Shown here: positions 46,839 to 59,594 of the stretch, in pieces
How the letters are laid out: every line of letters starts with the position of its first letter
How positions within the stretch are numbered: the stretch's first letter is position 1
Source of the DNA: Campanula takesimana
Lineage: Eukaryota; Streptophyta; Magnoliopsida; Asterales; Campanulaceae
DNA: 64,000 nucleotides
Assembly (NCBI GenBank): GCA_026119855.1
Contig: JAOWBW010000220.1
Location: 1,418,828 to 1,482,827 of the forward strand
Direction of reading: 5' to 3'
Program-made: the position numbers and the translations under genes
The notes under the pieces: model-generated
What the model was told of the DNA's origin: nothing
Database searches by the model: none
Seen by the model: only the letters and a program-made list of their open reading frames with translations

Positions 46839-47627
46839 CTTTCCCAGCAGCTCCGCAATCAACAACCCATCCCCAGTCTGCCGAGCTAGTGTTTGCCTCC
46901 GACCACTCCCAACCACCTCACCACATCTCCCACATTTCCGCCTACAATCTCACCCTGCCTCTCTTTGCTTGGATAGCAAATCAAGCAAAGAAATGAAACC
47001 CTCCCCTACTCTGAAAATGCGGCACACTCAAGAAATAGAACCCAGAAAAGCAATCTGGATTTCTTAATTTGAAAAACGAATTTGATAGTTTAATGTGGCA
47101 ATCGAAATTTGGGTTCGAAATCGAACCAAGAAAAATAAATCTTGGTTTCTTGAGTTGAAAAACGAATCTGGGGATTTTGATTTGGAAATCAAATTAGGGG
47201 TTCAAGAGAAATGAATCTGAGTATAATGAATTTGGGTTTCTTGATTTTTGAAGTGGAAATAAATTATGGGTTTCTTAATTTTGATGTGGAAATCGAATTT
47301 GAGTGTGGTTGGTAGTGGTGGTGGTGCTTGTCGGACTGGTGGTGCTTGCGGCAGATTGGTGGTGGTTGCCGACGGCGATGGGTGGCGGAATTTGGGGAGA
47401 TGAAGAGAGGGAGTTAGTCTTCTTAACAAATATTGGTGTATTTAACATTAGTTAGTTTTTTTAATAAATGTCGACATTTTTGTTAAGTTTTTGACATCGT
47501 TATGTTGATTTAATGCATATTGCATTATATGAAATACTACAAAATAGTACATTGCATTATGTGGTCACTAAATAGTACACTGCATTATTTGAAACAAATG
47601 ACAAAGTACGTTGCATATTTTGGTCGT
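46839..47627. other. Anonymous sequence with GGTGGT-rich stretch
   Basis: Includes a GGTGGTGG-rich segment (47310-47390, Pro/Thr-rich if read on the minus strand) and AT-rich sequence with AAATAGTACATTGCATTA near-repeats (47515-47610). No supported gene. Confidence 0.4.
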
Positions 47628-49318
47628 TCGGCCGAATCTAAATCTGTAAAGAAGTCTTTTCATTCTATTATTAGAAACTCTGAAATTTTTTATTAGTTCA
47701 TACTGATATTAGTGAATTTAATGGACTTTTAACAAAATATTAAAAGAAATATTTTATCACATTTAATGATGATTACTCTATATAATGTTATGTTTATTTA
47801 CTTAATAGTAAAGATAAATCATTGGAAAAGTTTATTATTTTCAAACACGAAGCAGAAAATCAAACTAGCAAGAAACTTAAATGGTTAAGATCTGATAGAA
47901 GTGAAGAATATGAGTCTAACCCATTTATTCACTACTGTCAAGAGAATGGCATAGTGCATGAAGAGACTCCACCTTATACACCTCAATCTAATGGTATTGT
48001 TGAACATAAAAATTGAATCCTATAGATATGATCAATAGTTTACTTATAAGTTCTGGATTATCTAATTATATGTGGGGAGAAGGTTTGAATATGACTTGAT
48101 ATATTCTGAATAGAGTTCCTCCTAAGAATGATGAAGCAAGTTCATTTGAAATTTCGAAAGATAAAAAGACGAGCTTGAGATACCGTAAAGTGTGGGGGTG
48201 CACGGCTAAGGTACTTGTACCTCCACATAGAAGGAATAAACTTGGTCCAAAAACTGTTGATGCTATTTTTATAGGATATTCTGAAACCAGTTATGCATTA
48301 AAAATTCTAATTATCAAATCTGAAATTTTCGGCATAGAGGTGAACTTAATTGTTGAGTTACGTGATGCAACATTTTTTGAGAATGTGTTTCCCATGAAAA
48401 CTGGACTCCCTAAGGAATCTAACTCCATTGCTGATTCTATTCCAACTCAAGTGGAAGAGATGATAAATGTGGGGGTTGATTCAGTAGGTTCCTTTTCTAA
48501 TGATGAGGAAGAACCAAGAAGGAGCAAGCGGCCGCGGGACAGAATTACCAAGGATTATGGAAGTGAGATCATCACTTACAATATCGAGGGTGATCCTAAT
48601 ACCTTCAAGGAAGCTATGGCATCTTTGGATGCCAAGTAATGGAATGATGATGTTAAAAGTTAAACTGATTCTATTTTTTCAAATGACACATAGGATTTAG
48701 TTGATCTTCCTCTTGGTTGTAACACAATAGGGTATAAGTGGGTTTTTAAGAGGAAACTAAAACCAGATGGAACTATTGATAAGTTTAAGACTAGATTGGT
48801 GGCTAAGTGGTTTAAGCAAATAGAATGAAGAGACTATTTTGATAAATATTACCCTATTGCTTGGATGACTACAATTTGTATGCTTATAGCATTGGCTTCT
48901 GTATATAGTCTTCCTATCCATCAGATGGATGTAAAGACTCTCTTTCTTCATAGCGATCTTAAGGAAGAAATATATATAGATCAGCCTGAAGGATTTATAG
49001 CTTCTGGTAATGAGAAAAAGGTTTGCAAAATTTTTAAGTCCTTTTATGAACTCAAATAGGCCCCAAAGTAGTAGCATGAGAAATTTGACCGAATTGTCTC
49101 ATCATTTGGCTTCGTTACAAATAAACTTGATAAATGTGTCTATAGCAAAGTAAAGGGTGATAGTAGTATTATCTTATGCCTATATGTTGATGATGTTCTA
49201 TTGCTTGAGAATAATATAAGAATAATTGATGAGATCAAATCATTCTTGAAAAGCAAGTTCGAGATGAAGGATATGGAGGTTGCTGATCTAATTCTTGGAC
49301 TTAAGTTGACTCGCTCAG
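47628..49318 (+). pseudogene. Copia pol fragment: integrase to reverse transcriptase
   Basis: From left to right: integrase core start (FNGLLTK...YFITFNDDYS, with stops); LRSDRSEEYESNPF and YTPQSNGIVEHKN (48000), the D-35-E region; the spacer segment KVWGCTAKVLVP...FIGYSETSYA to the acidic EEEPRRSKRPRD; and the RT start W-x-LVDLPLGCNTIGYKWVFKRK. RT continues with QMDVKTLFLHSDLKEEIYIDQPEGF, the catalytic LYVDDVLLL at about 49180 and KSKFEMKDMEVADLILGLKLTR. Frame breaks and stops occur at about 47700, 48018, 48100, 48640, 48828 and 49057, so it is inactive. It stops abruptly in RT at about 49318, joined to module R1. RNase H is absent. Confidence 0.88.
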
Positions 49319-50190
49319 CTCGGTTGCCCTGCCTCGGTCAATATGTTGTTTCCTTCTCCACCTTAGATCTCCCGAATCTCAAACCAAAACTCTTGATACC
49401 AGTTGTTAGGGATTGGGGGGGATCTCCACATCCACTAGCCCATACTAGCAATCACCAATATGGAGAAAATAATCAATACATGAATAATAATATGAAAGAA
49501 TAAATAACACCGGTGTTTCATAACAAAGTTCATCAACACATGAAAGTAAATAATTGAAAGACAAAGTGTTTTATGTGTGTAAGTGTATAGACAAAGTAAA
49601 GACACAATATTTTCAAGTGGTTAAGAGGAAAACCCTTCTCTTATGTCTACCCCCACTATTCTAGACAAGTGAGATCAATTCATTTCACTATAGTCTTGTT
49701 TCCAAGATTTATAAGAACTGATAAGGCAAATTCCTTGAACCCCCTCTTCTTAATTGACTTTTCAATTAAGGCCGCTTCTTCCAAAGCAAAAAAGAAAATA
49801 AAAATAAAAGTAATCACAAGTATAAAATGAAACTGATATGAATAGTTTGTTGGTGTAAGGGATATTTACTTGAAAATGGTTGCAAGGGGTGTAAGGCTTG
49901 GTCAAAAGGTACTAGACAACATGCCAGTGAGTTCCTTTATATAGGGTGGCAATATAATTAAGGAAGATACTTTGACTGGTTTGTCAAAGTTTGACTGATA
50001 GGTTGTTGGGTTTGAATGGCTTGTCCTCGATGATTTTTCCGTGTAAAAAGTGTTGCACAGCTTGGTTATTATCCTCTTACTCATTGAGTAATCATTTAAG
50101 TAGTCCTTTTGCAAATTTGTGTTGAGGTGGCTTAGTTGTCTAGCTGTACAGTTGTCTTACCTTCCTGGTTTTAAGTGACTTGGCTGTCCA
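49319..50190 (-). mobile_element. Module R1: leader, PBS and truncated LTR of a minus-strand copia family
   Basis: On the minus strand PBS TGGTATCAAGAGT (49389-49401) precedes leader sequence, and an LTR ends at TGTTAGGG (49404 on the plus strand). Matches R2 and R3 until ~50190 (GTGACTTGGCTGT), where it is cut by another LTR. Confidence 0.75.
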
Positions 50191-51331
50191 ATAAGACTAA
50201 ATCTTGTCAAGAGTGATGTCATCAGACATTTGCAAGTAACCTCTCTAAGTGTCTTGCATAGTGAACTTTTTACTTATCTTGTTTGTATTAGTACTCCTGA
50301 CTTTAACCGATCATTCTTTTAGATTTATCTCCATAAATCAGTCCAAGGTTATAGGCGGCTTTATCCAAGTATTTCATTTAGAAACTATTTCAAAATGAAT
50401 TATATGTCAACCACATATATATGACTAGGAAAGATGTTACGCTCCCACTAAATTAATTGTAATCACAAGTTTCATCTTTGATGCATTCAAACTCTTTAAA
50501 TACTACATAAAAATGAAAATTTCACTCCAAGTAGTTTGCTTCAATCCATCTCATGGATTTCTGCAACTTGCATATTTTATTAGAATTTTATGGATCAAAA
50601 CTTTTAGGTTGTAACAAACACATCCAAAATTATGTTCATGTTAAGGAATGTTGCTTTGTTATCCATTTGTCATATTTCATATTCAAAATATGAGGACATG
50701 ACAATTAGAATTCTAATATCCTTAAGCATGATGTATGCAACAAAGTTTTATCATAATCGATATTATGAGTTAACTTTACTCAATTAGTCGTGCTTTAATA
50801 ATATTCACTTTACAATCCATGTCTGTTTTCTATAAGAAAACTTAATTTCTACCTTATGGTTTTTAAGCCTTCGGGTAGAACAATCAAGTTCCAAACTTGA
50901 TTATCTTACATGAACTACCCTTTTAGATTTCATGACTCCAAGTCATTGATCTAAATCCGGAGCGGACTTTGCATCTTGATAGGTGATAGGTCAATCATTC
51001 GCAATGATATCTTCCTTATTACTTTCTATTATGAGAAATCAATATTTCTTGTTATAGATAGTATCCAATCATATATGCAAATAACTTGTGTATACTTGAA
51101 CAAATTTCCTCAATCTCCAACAAGTACCCACAAGTTTAATCCGCATCCTATGCACCATAATAATCATATGATCATCCATTAGACTCATGCTAGCCCTTCA
51201 TAAGTGTTAGGGACAATGACTATTATAATAAACATGCAAAAGATATAATAATCGGGTTTGTTATCTCTATATCAATGAAGCTATGATATAACGCATATGC
51301 ATTTCTCAAGGGCCTAGGGCATAATATCCAA
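50187..51331 (-). mobile_element. Copia LTR, different family
   Basis: On the minus strand it starts TGTTGGATATTATGCCCTAG at 51331. This matches a widespread plant copia LTR start. The other end is placed at TGTCCAATAAG (50187). The flanks TTGGC and CCTTC do not match, so it is not a clean solo LTR. Confidence 0.55.
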
Positions 51332-52735
51332 CACCTTCTTCACCTTGTATCTCCCGAATCTCAAACCAAAGCTCTTGATACCAGTTGTTAGGGGATTGGG
51401 GGGATCTCCACATCCACTAGCCCATACTAGCAATCATCAATATGGAGAAAATAATCAACACATGAATAATAATATGAAAGAATAAATAACACCAGTGTTT
51501 GATAACACAGTTCATCAACACATGAAAGGAAATAATTGAAAGACAAAGTGTTTTATGTGTGTAAGTGTATAGACAAAGTAAAGACACAATATTTTCAAGT
51601 GGTTAAGAGGAAAACCCTTCTCTTACGTCTACCCCCATTATTCTAGACAAGTGAGATCAATTCCATTCACTATAGTCTTGTTTCCAAGATTTAAAAGAAT
51701 TTATAAGGAAAGTTCCTTGAACCCCCTCTTCTTAATTGACTTTTCAATTAAGGCTTCTTCTTCCAAAGTAAAAAAGAAAAGAAAAATCAAAGTAATCACA
51801 AGTATAAAATGAAACTGATATGAATAGTTAGTTGGTGTAAGGGATAAGTTTTGGGAATGATTTCTTTGCTTGAAAATGGTTGCAAGGGGTGTAAGGCTTG
51901 GTCAAAAGGTACTAGACAACATGCCAGTGAGCTCCTTTATAGGGTGGTAATATAATTAAGGAAGATACTTTGACTGGTTTGTCAAAGTTTGACTGACAGG
52001 TTGGGTTTGAATGGCTTGTCCTCGATGATTTGTCCGTGTAAAAAAGGGTTGCATAGCTTGGTTATTATCCTCTTACTCATTGAGTAATCATTTAAGTAGT
52101 CCTTTTGCAAATTTGTGTTGAGGTGGCTTAGTTGTCTAGCTGTACAGTTGTCTTACCTTCCTGGTTTTAAGTGACTTGGCTGTTTAATCTTTGGTGTCTC
52201 AACTGTATGATCTTTGAGTCTTGATTGAGAATTGATTTCTTGAAGTTTTATGATATGGTTTGTGTGGTTGATTGAAGTTGCCAAGACTTGTGGATTATGT
52301 CTTGTAATCAGCTATCTGTCTTAACTGTCTGATGTCTGTCTTAGATATCTGATATGAAGTCTTTTGATTTTTAACTTTTGATAGGCCAAGGTTGATGAGA
52401 TCTTCTTTCAAGGTTTAAATTATATATATCTTTTTCAAAACACTTGTATTAACTATGGTTAATTAGAGTAGGCATAGTTGGGGTCTAACGGTGTTATTCC
52501 TCTGAACCACTTTAAATTCTTAGTTTCAATCTTGTTTAACACACACATTCACATTGTCTTTTCTTATTTACTTATTTATTTATGCTGCAATTTATTTTAA
52601 TTACTTTTACACTAATCCTGGTAGCTAATAGCAAAGCTTTAAGGATAGCTATCTAACTCATCTATGTTAATTTTGATAGTAAAAAGGGCCTTTCAGCGTT
52701 TCGTAAAATGAAATTCAGACATTCATTTAGGGACA
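51332..52735 (-). mobile_element. Module R2: leader, PBS and LTR
   Basis: PBS TGGTATCAAGAGC on the minus strand (51371-51383) and LTR 51386-52735 (1350 bp), whose minus-strand start is TGTCCCTAAATGAATGTC. It lacks the RT-derived edge present in R1 and R3. Confidence 0.75.
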
Positions 52736-52739
52736 ATAA

Positions 52740-53090
52740 TGCTGAAGATTAATCTTGATTATCCTTGATTATTCTAGAAAGTGTTTTTGGTGCATGGTTC
52801 ATAATGCCAAAGGTCAAGAGTCATTAGTCTAGATAAGGATTAGTTAGGATAAGTATTGTCCTTTTGTTTACTAGTTTATGTTCATTGTTTTCTAAGTCTT
52901 GTAAGCCTATAAATAGGCCTCCCATCCTAATCTCAAAGTGTGTCAAGAAAGTGTGTCAAAAATCAAATTTCATATAATAAAAGTTCTTCTCCATATTATC
53001 CTCTTGGTCTATATTTTCTAAAGAAGACTCTTTAGACTTAGGCGTGATCACACCTAGGTGAAATTTATCTTCTGCCTACTTTATCCAACA
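52740..53090 (+). mobile_element. Short 5' LTR of a plus-strand copia element
   Basis: 351 bp, TGCTGAAGATTAATC to TTTATCCAACA, with a TATA-like CCTATAAATAGGCC at about 52908. The PBS TGGCATCAGAGCC follows at 53092-53104 and a gag ATG at 53117. It directly abuts R2. The intervening AATAA also follows R3 at 59469-59473. Confidence 0.8.
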
Positions 53091-53201
53091 GTGGCATCAG
53101 AGCCCACTTGGCAGCCATGAACGGTGGTACTAATGGTGGTACGAATGGTGGTAGTCAACCACAAATTCCTATCTTGAATGGAAAAAATTATGCTCGATGG
53201 C

Positions 53202-56200
53202 TGATATCACTTTATTTGTCTATTTTGTATAATCATTTTTCCCACATTTCAATTATGTAATGCATTTATTTAATCCGTTTTTGTTATATTTTGGATGTAG
53301 GGACGGAAATGAAAGATTAGATAAAAAATAAAGCAAAAATTGGAATTTTGGAGCTACAAGTGTAGCAGAATTTTGTGGCTTAAATGGATGAATCAAGTTG
53401 GAAATTTGAAGGCCAAGGAACAACAATCAAGTCACTAATTTATTAGTGTCTTTCAATAAAGTGGGAGTTAGGGAAAGCAAAGAGGTAATTTTCTTTCTAT
53501 TTTCCGTGCCAATAAAAGGAGAGTATCATCACAAGAGAACGCATCCTCCTCACCAAGAAAATCCCAGCAACTTTCTCCTTCTCCTCTTCTCCACCAAACA
53601 CTTTTCTTTTTGTAATTTTATTTTCAAGAATTTCCATGGAGATGATGATTGAAGCCATGAGTGGCTAGTTTTTCAATGTGAGGCCTTAGTCTTAACTTAG
53701 TTTTTGCAATTTTTCAATGTAACTGTGGATTTACGATGAATTTTATGGGATTTTATGAATTTGATGAATTGACAACTTGTCTAGTTTGTATTTTCCCTGC
53801 AAGCTATCTTAGAGCTATAGGTTGATTTGGTTGTACTAACTTGATCAATTTAACCTAAGTAAATCTACAATCTCAAATTTGAGAATTTTAGCTATCTTGA
53901 TTTCTAAGTTTGAGTTCAACCGTTTTCAAAGTGCTTAATGCTATTGTTGTTTGATATGGAACCCTAGTGTGCCCAATCAAATAGCAATAAGATTAATCGG
54001 GTGCTAGGCTCGGGAAATTATATTAGGAAAACACAAATTTGTTATGGCTATCTTAACTTGGTTTTTTTTTTTTTTTATTATTGGAGGGTTTGTTTTTCTT
54101 AAATAGTTAGATTGTTTTGTTTTGTACTTAGGTTATAGAAATAAACAATCAGAAGCCAAGTTCTTGTTAGGCGTGAGCACGCTTTAGCAAAAATTATCTT
54201 CAGAAATTTTCAAAAAGATTTTTTTTAAGGCCTGTAGCTGAGGAAGTTTTAAACGTGGTCTCGCTTAAGTGTAAAGAGTCTTCGGATGACATTGTAGTCA
54301 ATATCCTTCTCAAGTCGAAAGCTGGTAAGGAGTTAGGCGTGATCACGCTTAAGTGAAAGATGTCTTCTAGTGTTTTGTGTCTTTGGCCAACTTTATTTAT
54401 TGCAGGTGTGAACGCCAAAAGTCCACCATTCTCTCAAATTTCCACATAACCACACGTGAACCACTTTCAAGCAACAAGTATTCTCATGTTTGTCCTCATT
54501 CCTCAAGCTTCAAATTTCAAAATGGAATTCAATTCCATCTTTTTCAGCAAACAAATCTCGGGAAGTTCTTCTTTACTTTTTTGTTTTCTTATTTTCCCCT
54601 TTTATTTTGTCTTATATTTTCCCCTTCCCTATTGAGAATTTGTGCATAGATACATTGAGGACAATGTAGAATGTAGGTGTGGGGGTGTGTGAGACTTGAC
54701 TTGCGATTACTTAACTTCCAATTTTTTGTGCTAAATTTTTTTCAAAAATTGTTATGCAAATGGGGGGTAAAGTGTAACAACTTGAGAGTAGAAGGTTATT
54801 GGCTTGTTTCTATTGTACAATTATATGTTTCATTGACCTTAAGAATAGATGGAACGTCATTGTGCGTGGTTAACACACAAAACACACCTATTTTGTGAGC
54901 TTTTGGGCCATAGAGCAACACACCAATTATGCTCTCATTTTCCTTGTTGTGTGTGATCAAGCATAATGTATCCCTTCTAGAACTTGATTTTGATGTCGGG
55001 TTGAGACATTTTTTGGGCTTATGCACTTTTGAAAGGGAATATAGGATTAGCCTTTTGTTGGCCTTCGTTTGTATACCTACCCTTTATACCCCCTAGTGAG
55101 CCCCGTTGAGCTTGTTTTATTTCTTTCATAATTACACTTGTCAAAGAAAATTGTGTCTATTTTGTGGTTTCCAATGTGAATCCTTTGGCGAAGAGATGTG
55201 AAAAAGAATTGCATGTGAAGAATTTTTGTTCGATATGAAATTTTGGTTTCAAATGATAGAATCAATGGAAATTGGGAACATTTTGGTTTGGAACATGGAG
55301 ATAGTATTGGTAGTTTATGTATATATGCTCTTCTTATTTTTTTTATATTAGTCTCCTCTTCTCTGATTCGGAAAAAAAAAAAAAAAAAAAAGGTCAGAAA
55401 AAAAAAGAGAAAAAATAAAAAAGTGAAAGTACTGTGATTGTTTGAGTTACTCCCTGGACGTTCCTGTTTCAGTTGTTGTGGGGAGTTTGAATTGAGATGT
55501 GGTTTTGCAATAAAAGTCATTTGGTGAAAGGTTATGTGATTGGTGTTTGAGTTGGGAAAAATTCATGATTAGCAAGAGTTTCAGTGTTAGTTTTTTTTGA
55601 GTTTGTACTCCTCATGGAATTTGCTTGATCTTCTTTGTATTGATGGGAAAACATTTTATGAGAAAAAGTGGACATTGTTTTTTGTTGTGTTCAAGTTTTT
55701 GGTGGAAGATTTGGTTTGTAAATATTTTTTGGGAAAAGAGGATCTCTGGATGCTGCATATTTGGAAATCATTATGTTTCATATCTTCTTGACATGTTCAC
55801 CTAAATATCCCTTTCCATCCTACCTTTACCCTTAGCCCCAATACAACCTTACAAGGTCCCTAAGTGCATAAGTTCATTCGTTTTTCGTGGAGACCTTGAC
55901 ATATTATCAAGCTTATGGTAATGGTACGCTATGCTTTGATATGGAGTGCTTAAACACGTCCCTCATACACTTGGAGCGATTGAGTGATTTCTTTTTTTTT
56001 TCTCCCTTTTGTGAGGTGTTTACTTTTGTCACAAAAGCATTCCATAGATTGTTAAGGCTAATGGGGGGTATTATTGTAGAATGAAATCAATCCATGATCC
56101 TTGTCTTTGAGAGTTATTGGCTTGATCACCCATATGTATAATGATTTTTGAAAAAAAATTAGGGACGGAGATTTGTAAGTCAAGATGTGAAAAGAAAAAA

Positions 56201-57494
56201 AAATTGAGACATACTTGAGGACAAGCATGGTTTAGGTGTGGGGGAATTTGATATCATTTTATTTGTCTATTTTGTATGATCATTTTTCCCACATTTCAAT
56301 TATGTAATGCATTTATTTAAACCGTTTTAGTTATATTTTGGATGTAGGGACGGAAATGAAAGATTAGATAAAAAATAAAGCAAAAAGTTGAATTTTGGAG
56401 CTACAAGTGCAGCAGAATTTTGTGGCTTAAATGGATGAATCAAGTTGGAAATTTGAAGGCCAAGGAACAACAATCAAGTCACTAATTTATTAGTGTTTTG
56501 TCAATAAAGTGGGATTTAGGGAAAGCAAAGAGGCAATTTTCTTTCTATTTTCCCAGCCAATAAAAGGAGAGTATCATCACAAGAGAACGCGTCCTCCTCA
56601 CCAAGAAAATCCCAGCAACTTTCTCCTTCTCCTCTTCTCCACCAAACACTTTTCTTTTTGTAATTTTATTTTCAAGAATTTCCATGGAGATCATGATTCA
56701 AGCCATGAGTGGCTAGTTTTTCATTTCCAATTCAAGGGTTAGTTTTCTTTTATGCAATGTGAGGCCTTAGTCTTAACTTGGGTTTTGCAATTTTTCAATG
56801 TAATTGTGGATTTACGATGAATTTTATGGGATTTTATGAATTTGATGAATTGACAACTTGTCTAGTTTGTATTTTCCCTGCAACAAGCTATCTTAGAGCT
56901 ATAGGTTGATTTGGTTGTGCTAACATGATCAATTTAACCTAAGTAAATCTACAATCTCAAATTTGGGAATTTTAGCTATCTTGATTTCTAAGTTTGAGTT
57001 CAACCGTTTTCAAAGTGCTTAATGCTATTGTTGTTTGATATGGAAACCTAGTGTGCCCAATCAAATAGCAATAAGATTAATCGGGTGCTAGGCTCGGGAA
57101 ATTACATTAGGAAAACACAAATTTGTTATGGATATCCTAACTAGTTTTGGTTGAATAATTGGAATAGCAAGAATATCTTTTGGTAGTCAATGATCGATTG
57201 TATAATTGAAACTCAACACCCTTGAATTGGAAATTGTCTTGAATTGATATTCCTCTAGTTTCTTTGTTTGTTTTGCTATTATAAATTCTGTCTCTATTTT
57301 ATTTTACCTCATTGTTAATTTAGTTGTTAGATTAGTTCTTAGTTTAATCAAATCAAGAAATTCCCCGCCCCCCTTTTGGTTACCTGTTATTTTTTTCAAA
57401 AGAAATAAAATATCCGTCCCCGTGGATACGAACTCTACTTGCCACTTTACTTGTTGAGTAGGATAAATTAATTTGGCGGTTTAACGACACACCA
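53202..57494 (+). mobile_element. Athila-like non-autonomous element inserted in copia gag
   Basis: Flanked by ATGGC (53197-53201 and 57495-57499), a 5-bp target duplication. The full LTR is 56249-57494 (1246 bp, TGATATCATTTT to CGACACACCA). The left LTR 53202-~54062 has lost its last ~355 bp together with the PBS. A PPT TAGGTGTGGGGGAATT precedes the right LTR. The ~2.2-kb internal region has no gag-pol; it shows an internal PPT-like box at 54654-54690, a TTAGGCGTGA(G/T)CACGCTT repeat (54165 and 54333), and long poly-A/poly-G tracts (55371-55420). Confidence 0.87.
56249..57494 (+). mobile_element. 3' LTR of the gag-inserted Athila-like element
   Basis: Colinear with 53202-54062 for ~880 bp (only a few substitutions and small indels, including a ~30-bp segment around 56728 that the left copy lacks). 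Its last ~355 bp have no counterpart on the left. Confidence 0.9.
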
Positions 57495-58014
57495 ATGGCG
57501 TATTCAAATGATGGTAATTTTTGACTATCAAGAGTTGCTTGAAGTCATGGAGGATGGCATAGGAGTGGTTGAGAAGAATGCAAATGATGCGCAAAGACAA
57601 GCACATCAACGTGCTTACAAGAAAGATAAGAAGGCGTTGTATTGCATCCATCAAGGAGTAAATGATGTGGTGTTTGACAAGATTGCGGGAGAAACTATGT
57701 CAAAGGAAGCATGGGATAAAGGAGTTGAAAAAGTGAAGAAGGTAAAACTTCAAACATTGAGGCGAAGGTACGAACTTCTTGGAATGGAGTCTTCGGAAAG
57801 TATTTCAGATTATGTTAGTAGAATACTTGCCTTAACAACCGAAATGAAGTCATATGGAGAAAAAGTTGAAGATTTAGCGATTATGGAGAAAATTTTGAGA
57901 ACACTCACACCTCGATTTGAGCATGTCGTGACAGCGATCGGGGACTCTAAAGATCTTTTGGTGATGAAGGATATGGGGGTTGCTGATGTAATTCTTGGAC
58001 TTAAGGTGACTCGC

Positions 58015-59469
58015 TCAGCTCAGTTGCCCCGCCTCGGTCAATATGATGTTTCCTTCTTCACCTTGGATCTCCCGAATCTCAAACCAAAGCTCTTGATACT
58101 AGTTGTTAGAGGATTGGGGGATCTCCACATCCACTAGCCCATACTAGCAATCATAAATATAGAGAAAATAATCAACACATGAATAATAATATGAAAGAAT
58201 AAATAATACCGGTGTTTGATAACACAGTTCATCAACACATGAAAGGAAATAATTGAAAGACAAAGTGTTTTATGTGTGTAAGTGTATACACAAAGTAAAG
58301 ACACAATATTTTCAAGTGGTTAAGAGGAAAACCCTTCTCTTACGTCTACCCCCACTGTTCTAGACAAGTGAGATCAATTCAATTCACTATAGTCTTGTTT
58401 CCAAGATTTACAAGAATTGATAAGGCAAGTTCCTTAAACCCCCTCTTCTTAATTGACTTTTCAATTAAGGCTGCTTCTTCCATAGCAAAAAAGAAAAGAA
58501 AAATAAAAGTAATCACAAGTATAAAATGAAACTGTTCAGTTTGTTGGTATAAGGGAAAAGTTTTCTGAATGATTGCTTTGCTTGAAAATGGTTGCAAGGG
58601 GTGTAAGGCTTGGTCAAAAAGGTACTAGACGACATGCCAGTGAGCTCCTTTTTATAGGGTGGCAATATAATTAAGGAAGATACTTTGACTGGTTTGTCAA
58701 AGTTTGACTGACATGTTATTGTGTTTTAATGGCTTGTCCTCGATGATTTGTCTGTGTAAAAAGGGTTGCATAGCTTGGTTATTATCCTCTTATTCATTGA
58801 GTAATCATTTAAGTAGTCGTTTTGCAAATTTGTGTTGAGGTGGCTTAGTTGTCTAGCTGTGTACAGTTGTCTTACCTTCTGGTCTTAAGTGACTTGGCTG
58901 TTTGATCTTTGGTGTCTCAACTGTATGATCTTTGAGTCTTGATTGAGAATGGATTGCTTGAAGGTTTATGATATGGTTTGTGTGGTTGATTGAAGTTTCC
59001 AAGACTTGTGGATTATGTCTTGTAATCAGCTATCTGTCTTAGCTGTCTGATGACTGTCTTAGATATCTGATATGAAGTCTTTTAATTTTTTAGTTTTGAT
59101 TGTCCAAGGTTGATGAGATCTTCTTTCAAGGTTTAAATTATATATATATATATATATACAAAACTCTTTTTTTAACTATGGTTAATTAGAGTAGGCATAG
59201 TTGGGGTCTAGCGGTGTTATTCCTCTTGACCACTTTAAATTCTTAGTCTCAATCTTGTTTAACACACACACACACACACATTCACATTGTCTTTTCTTAT
59301 TTACTTATTTATTTCTGCTGCAATTTATTTTAATTACTTTTACACTAATCCTGGTAGCTAATAACAAAGCTTTAACGATTGCTATCTAACTCATCCATGT
59401 TAACTTTGATAGTAAAAAAGGGCCTTTCAGCGTTTCTTAAAATGAAATTCAGACATTCATTTAGGGACA
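58015..59469 (-). mobile_element. Module R3: leader, PBS and LTR
   Basis: PBS on the minus strand at 58089-58101 (TAGTATCAAGAGC, one change) and LTR 58104-59469 (1366 bp). It joins RT coding at the same base as R1. It carries a (TA)n tract near 59140-59157 and a (CA)n at 59266-59280 that are shorter or absent in R2. Confidence 0.78.
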
Positions 59470-59594
59470 ATAAGAGTACTCAACTAAACATCCAACATTT
59501 ACTGTTAACCAAGCCCAATCCACAAATAATACTTTATGTTAGGATTTTATCAGCCAAATAATGAAACCTCACTTAGTGAACACCAACTAAATAG

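Larger units (their letters stand above)
53117..58014 (+). pseudogene. Copia gag split by an insertion and fused to an RT fragment
   Basis: Gag starts at 53117 (Gly/Asn-rich N-terminus, then LNGKNYARW, the DUF4219-type motif), is interrupted at 53201, and resumes at 57495 in the same frame once the insert and one target copy are removed. The 57508-57950 part is a good UBN2 domain (WDKGVEKVKKVKLQTLRRRY, SESISDYVSRI, MEKILRTLTPRFEHVV). At about 57963 it switches in frame to an RT piece (MKDMGVADVILGLKVTR), skipping protease, integrase and most of RT, and then enters module R3. The whole second half (57508-58137) is one open frame of 209 codons. Confidence 0.85.

Noticed and set aside
47202..47429. 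Pro/Thr-rich 75-codon minus ORF
   Set aside because: Low-complexity CCACCACC stretch, no conserved context.
50187..51331. Clean solo LTR
   Set aside because: The flanks TTGGC and CCTTC differ and the two sides belong to different positions of the R module.
59201..59389. 62-codon ORF near the end of R3
   Set aside because: His/Thr and Leu/Phe runs from a CA microsatellite and AT-rich LTR sequence.
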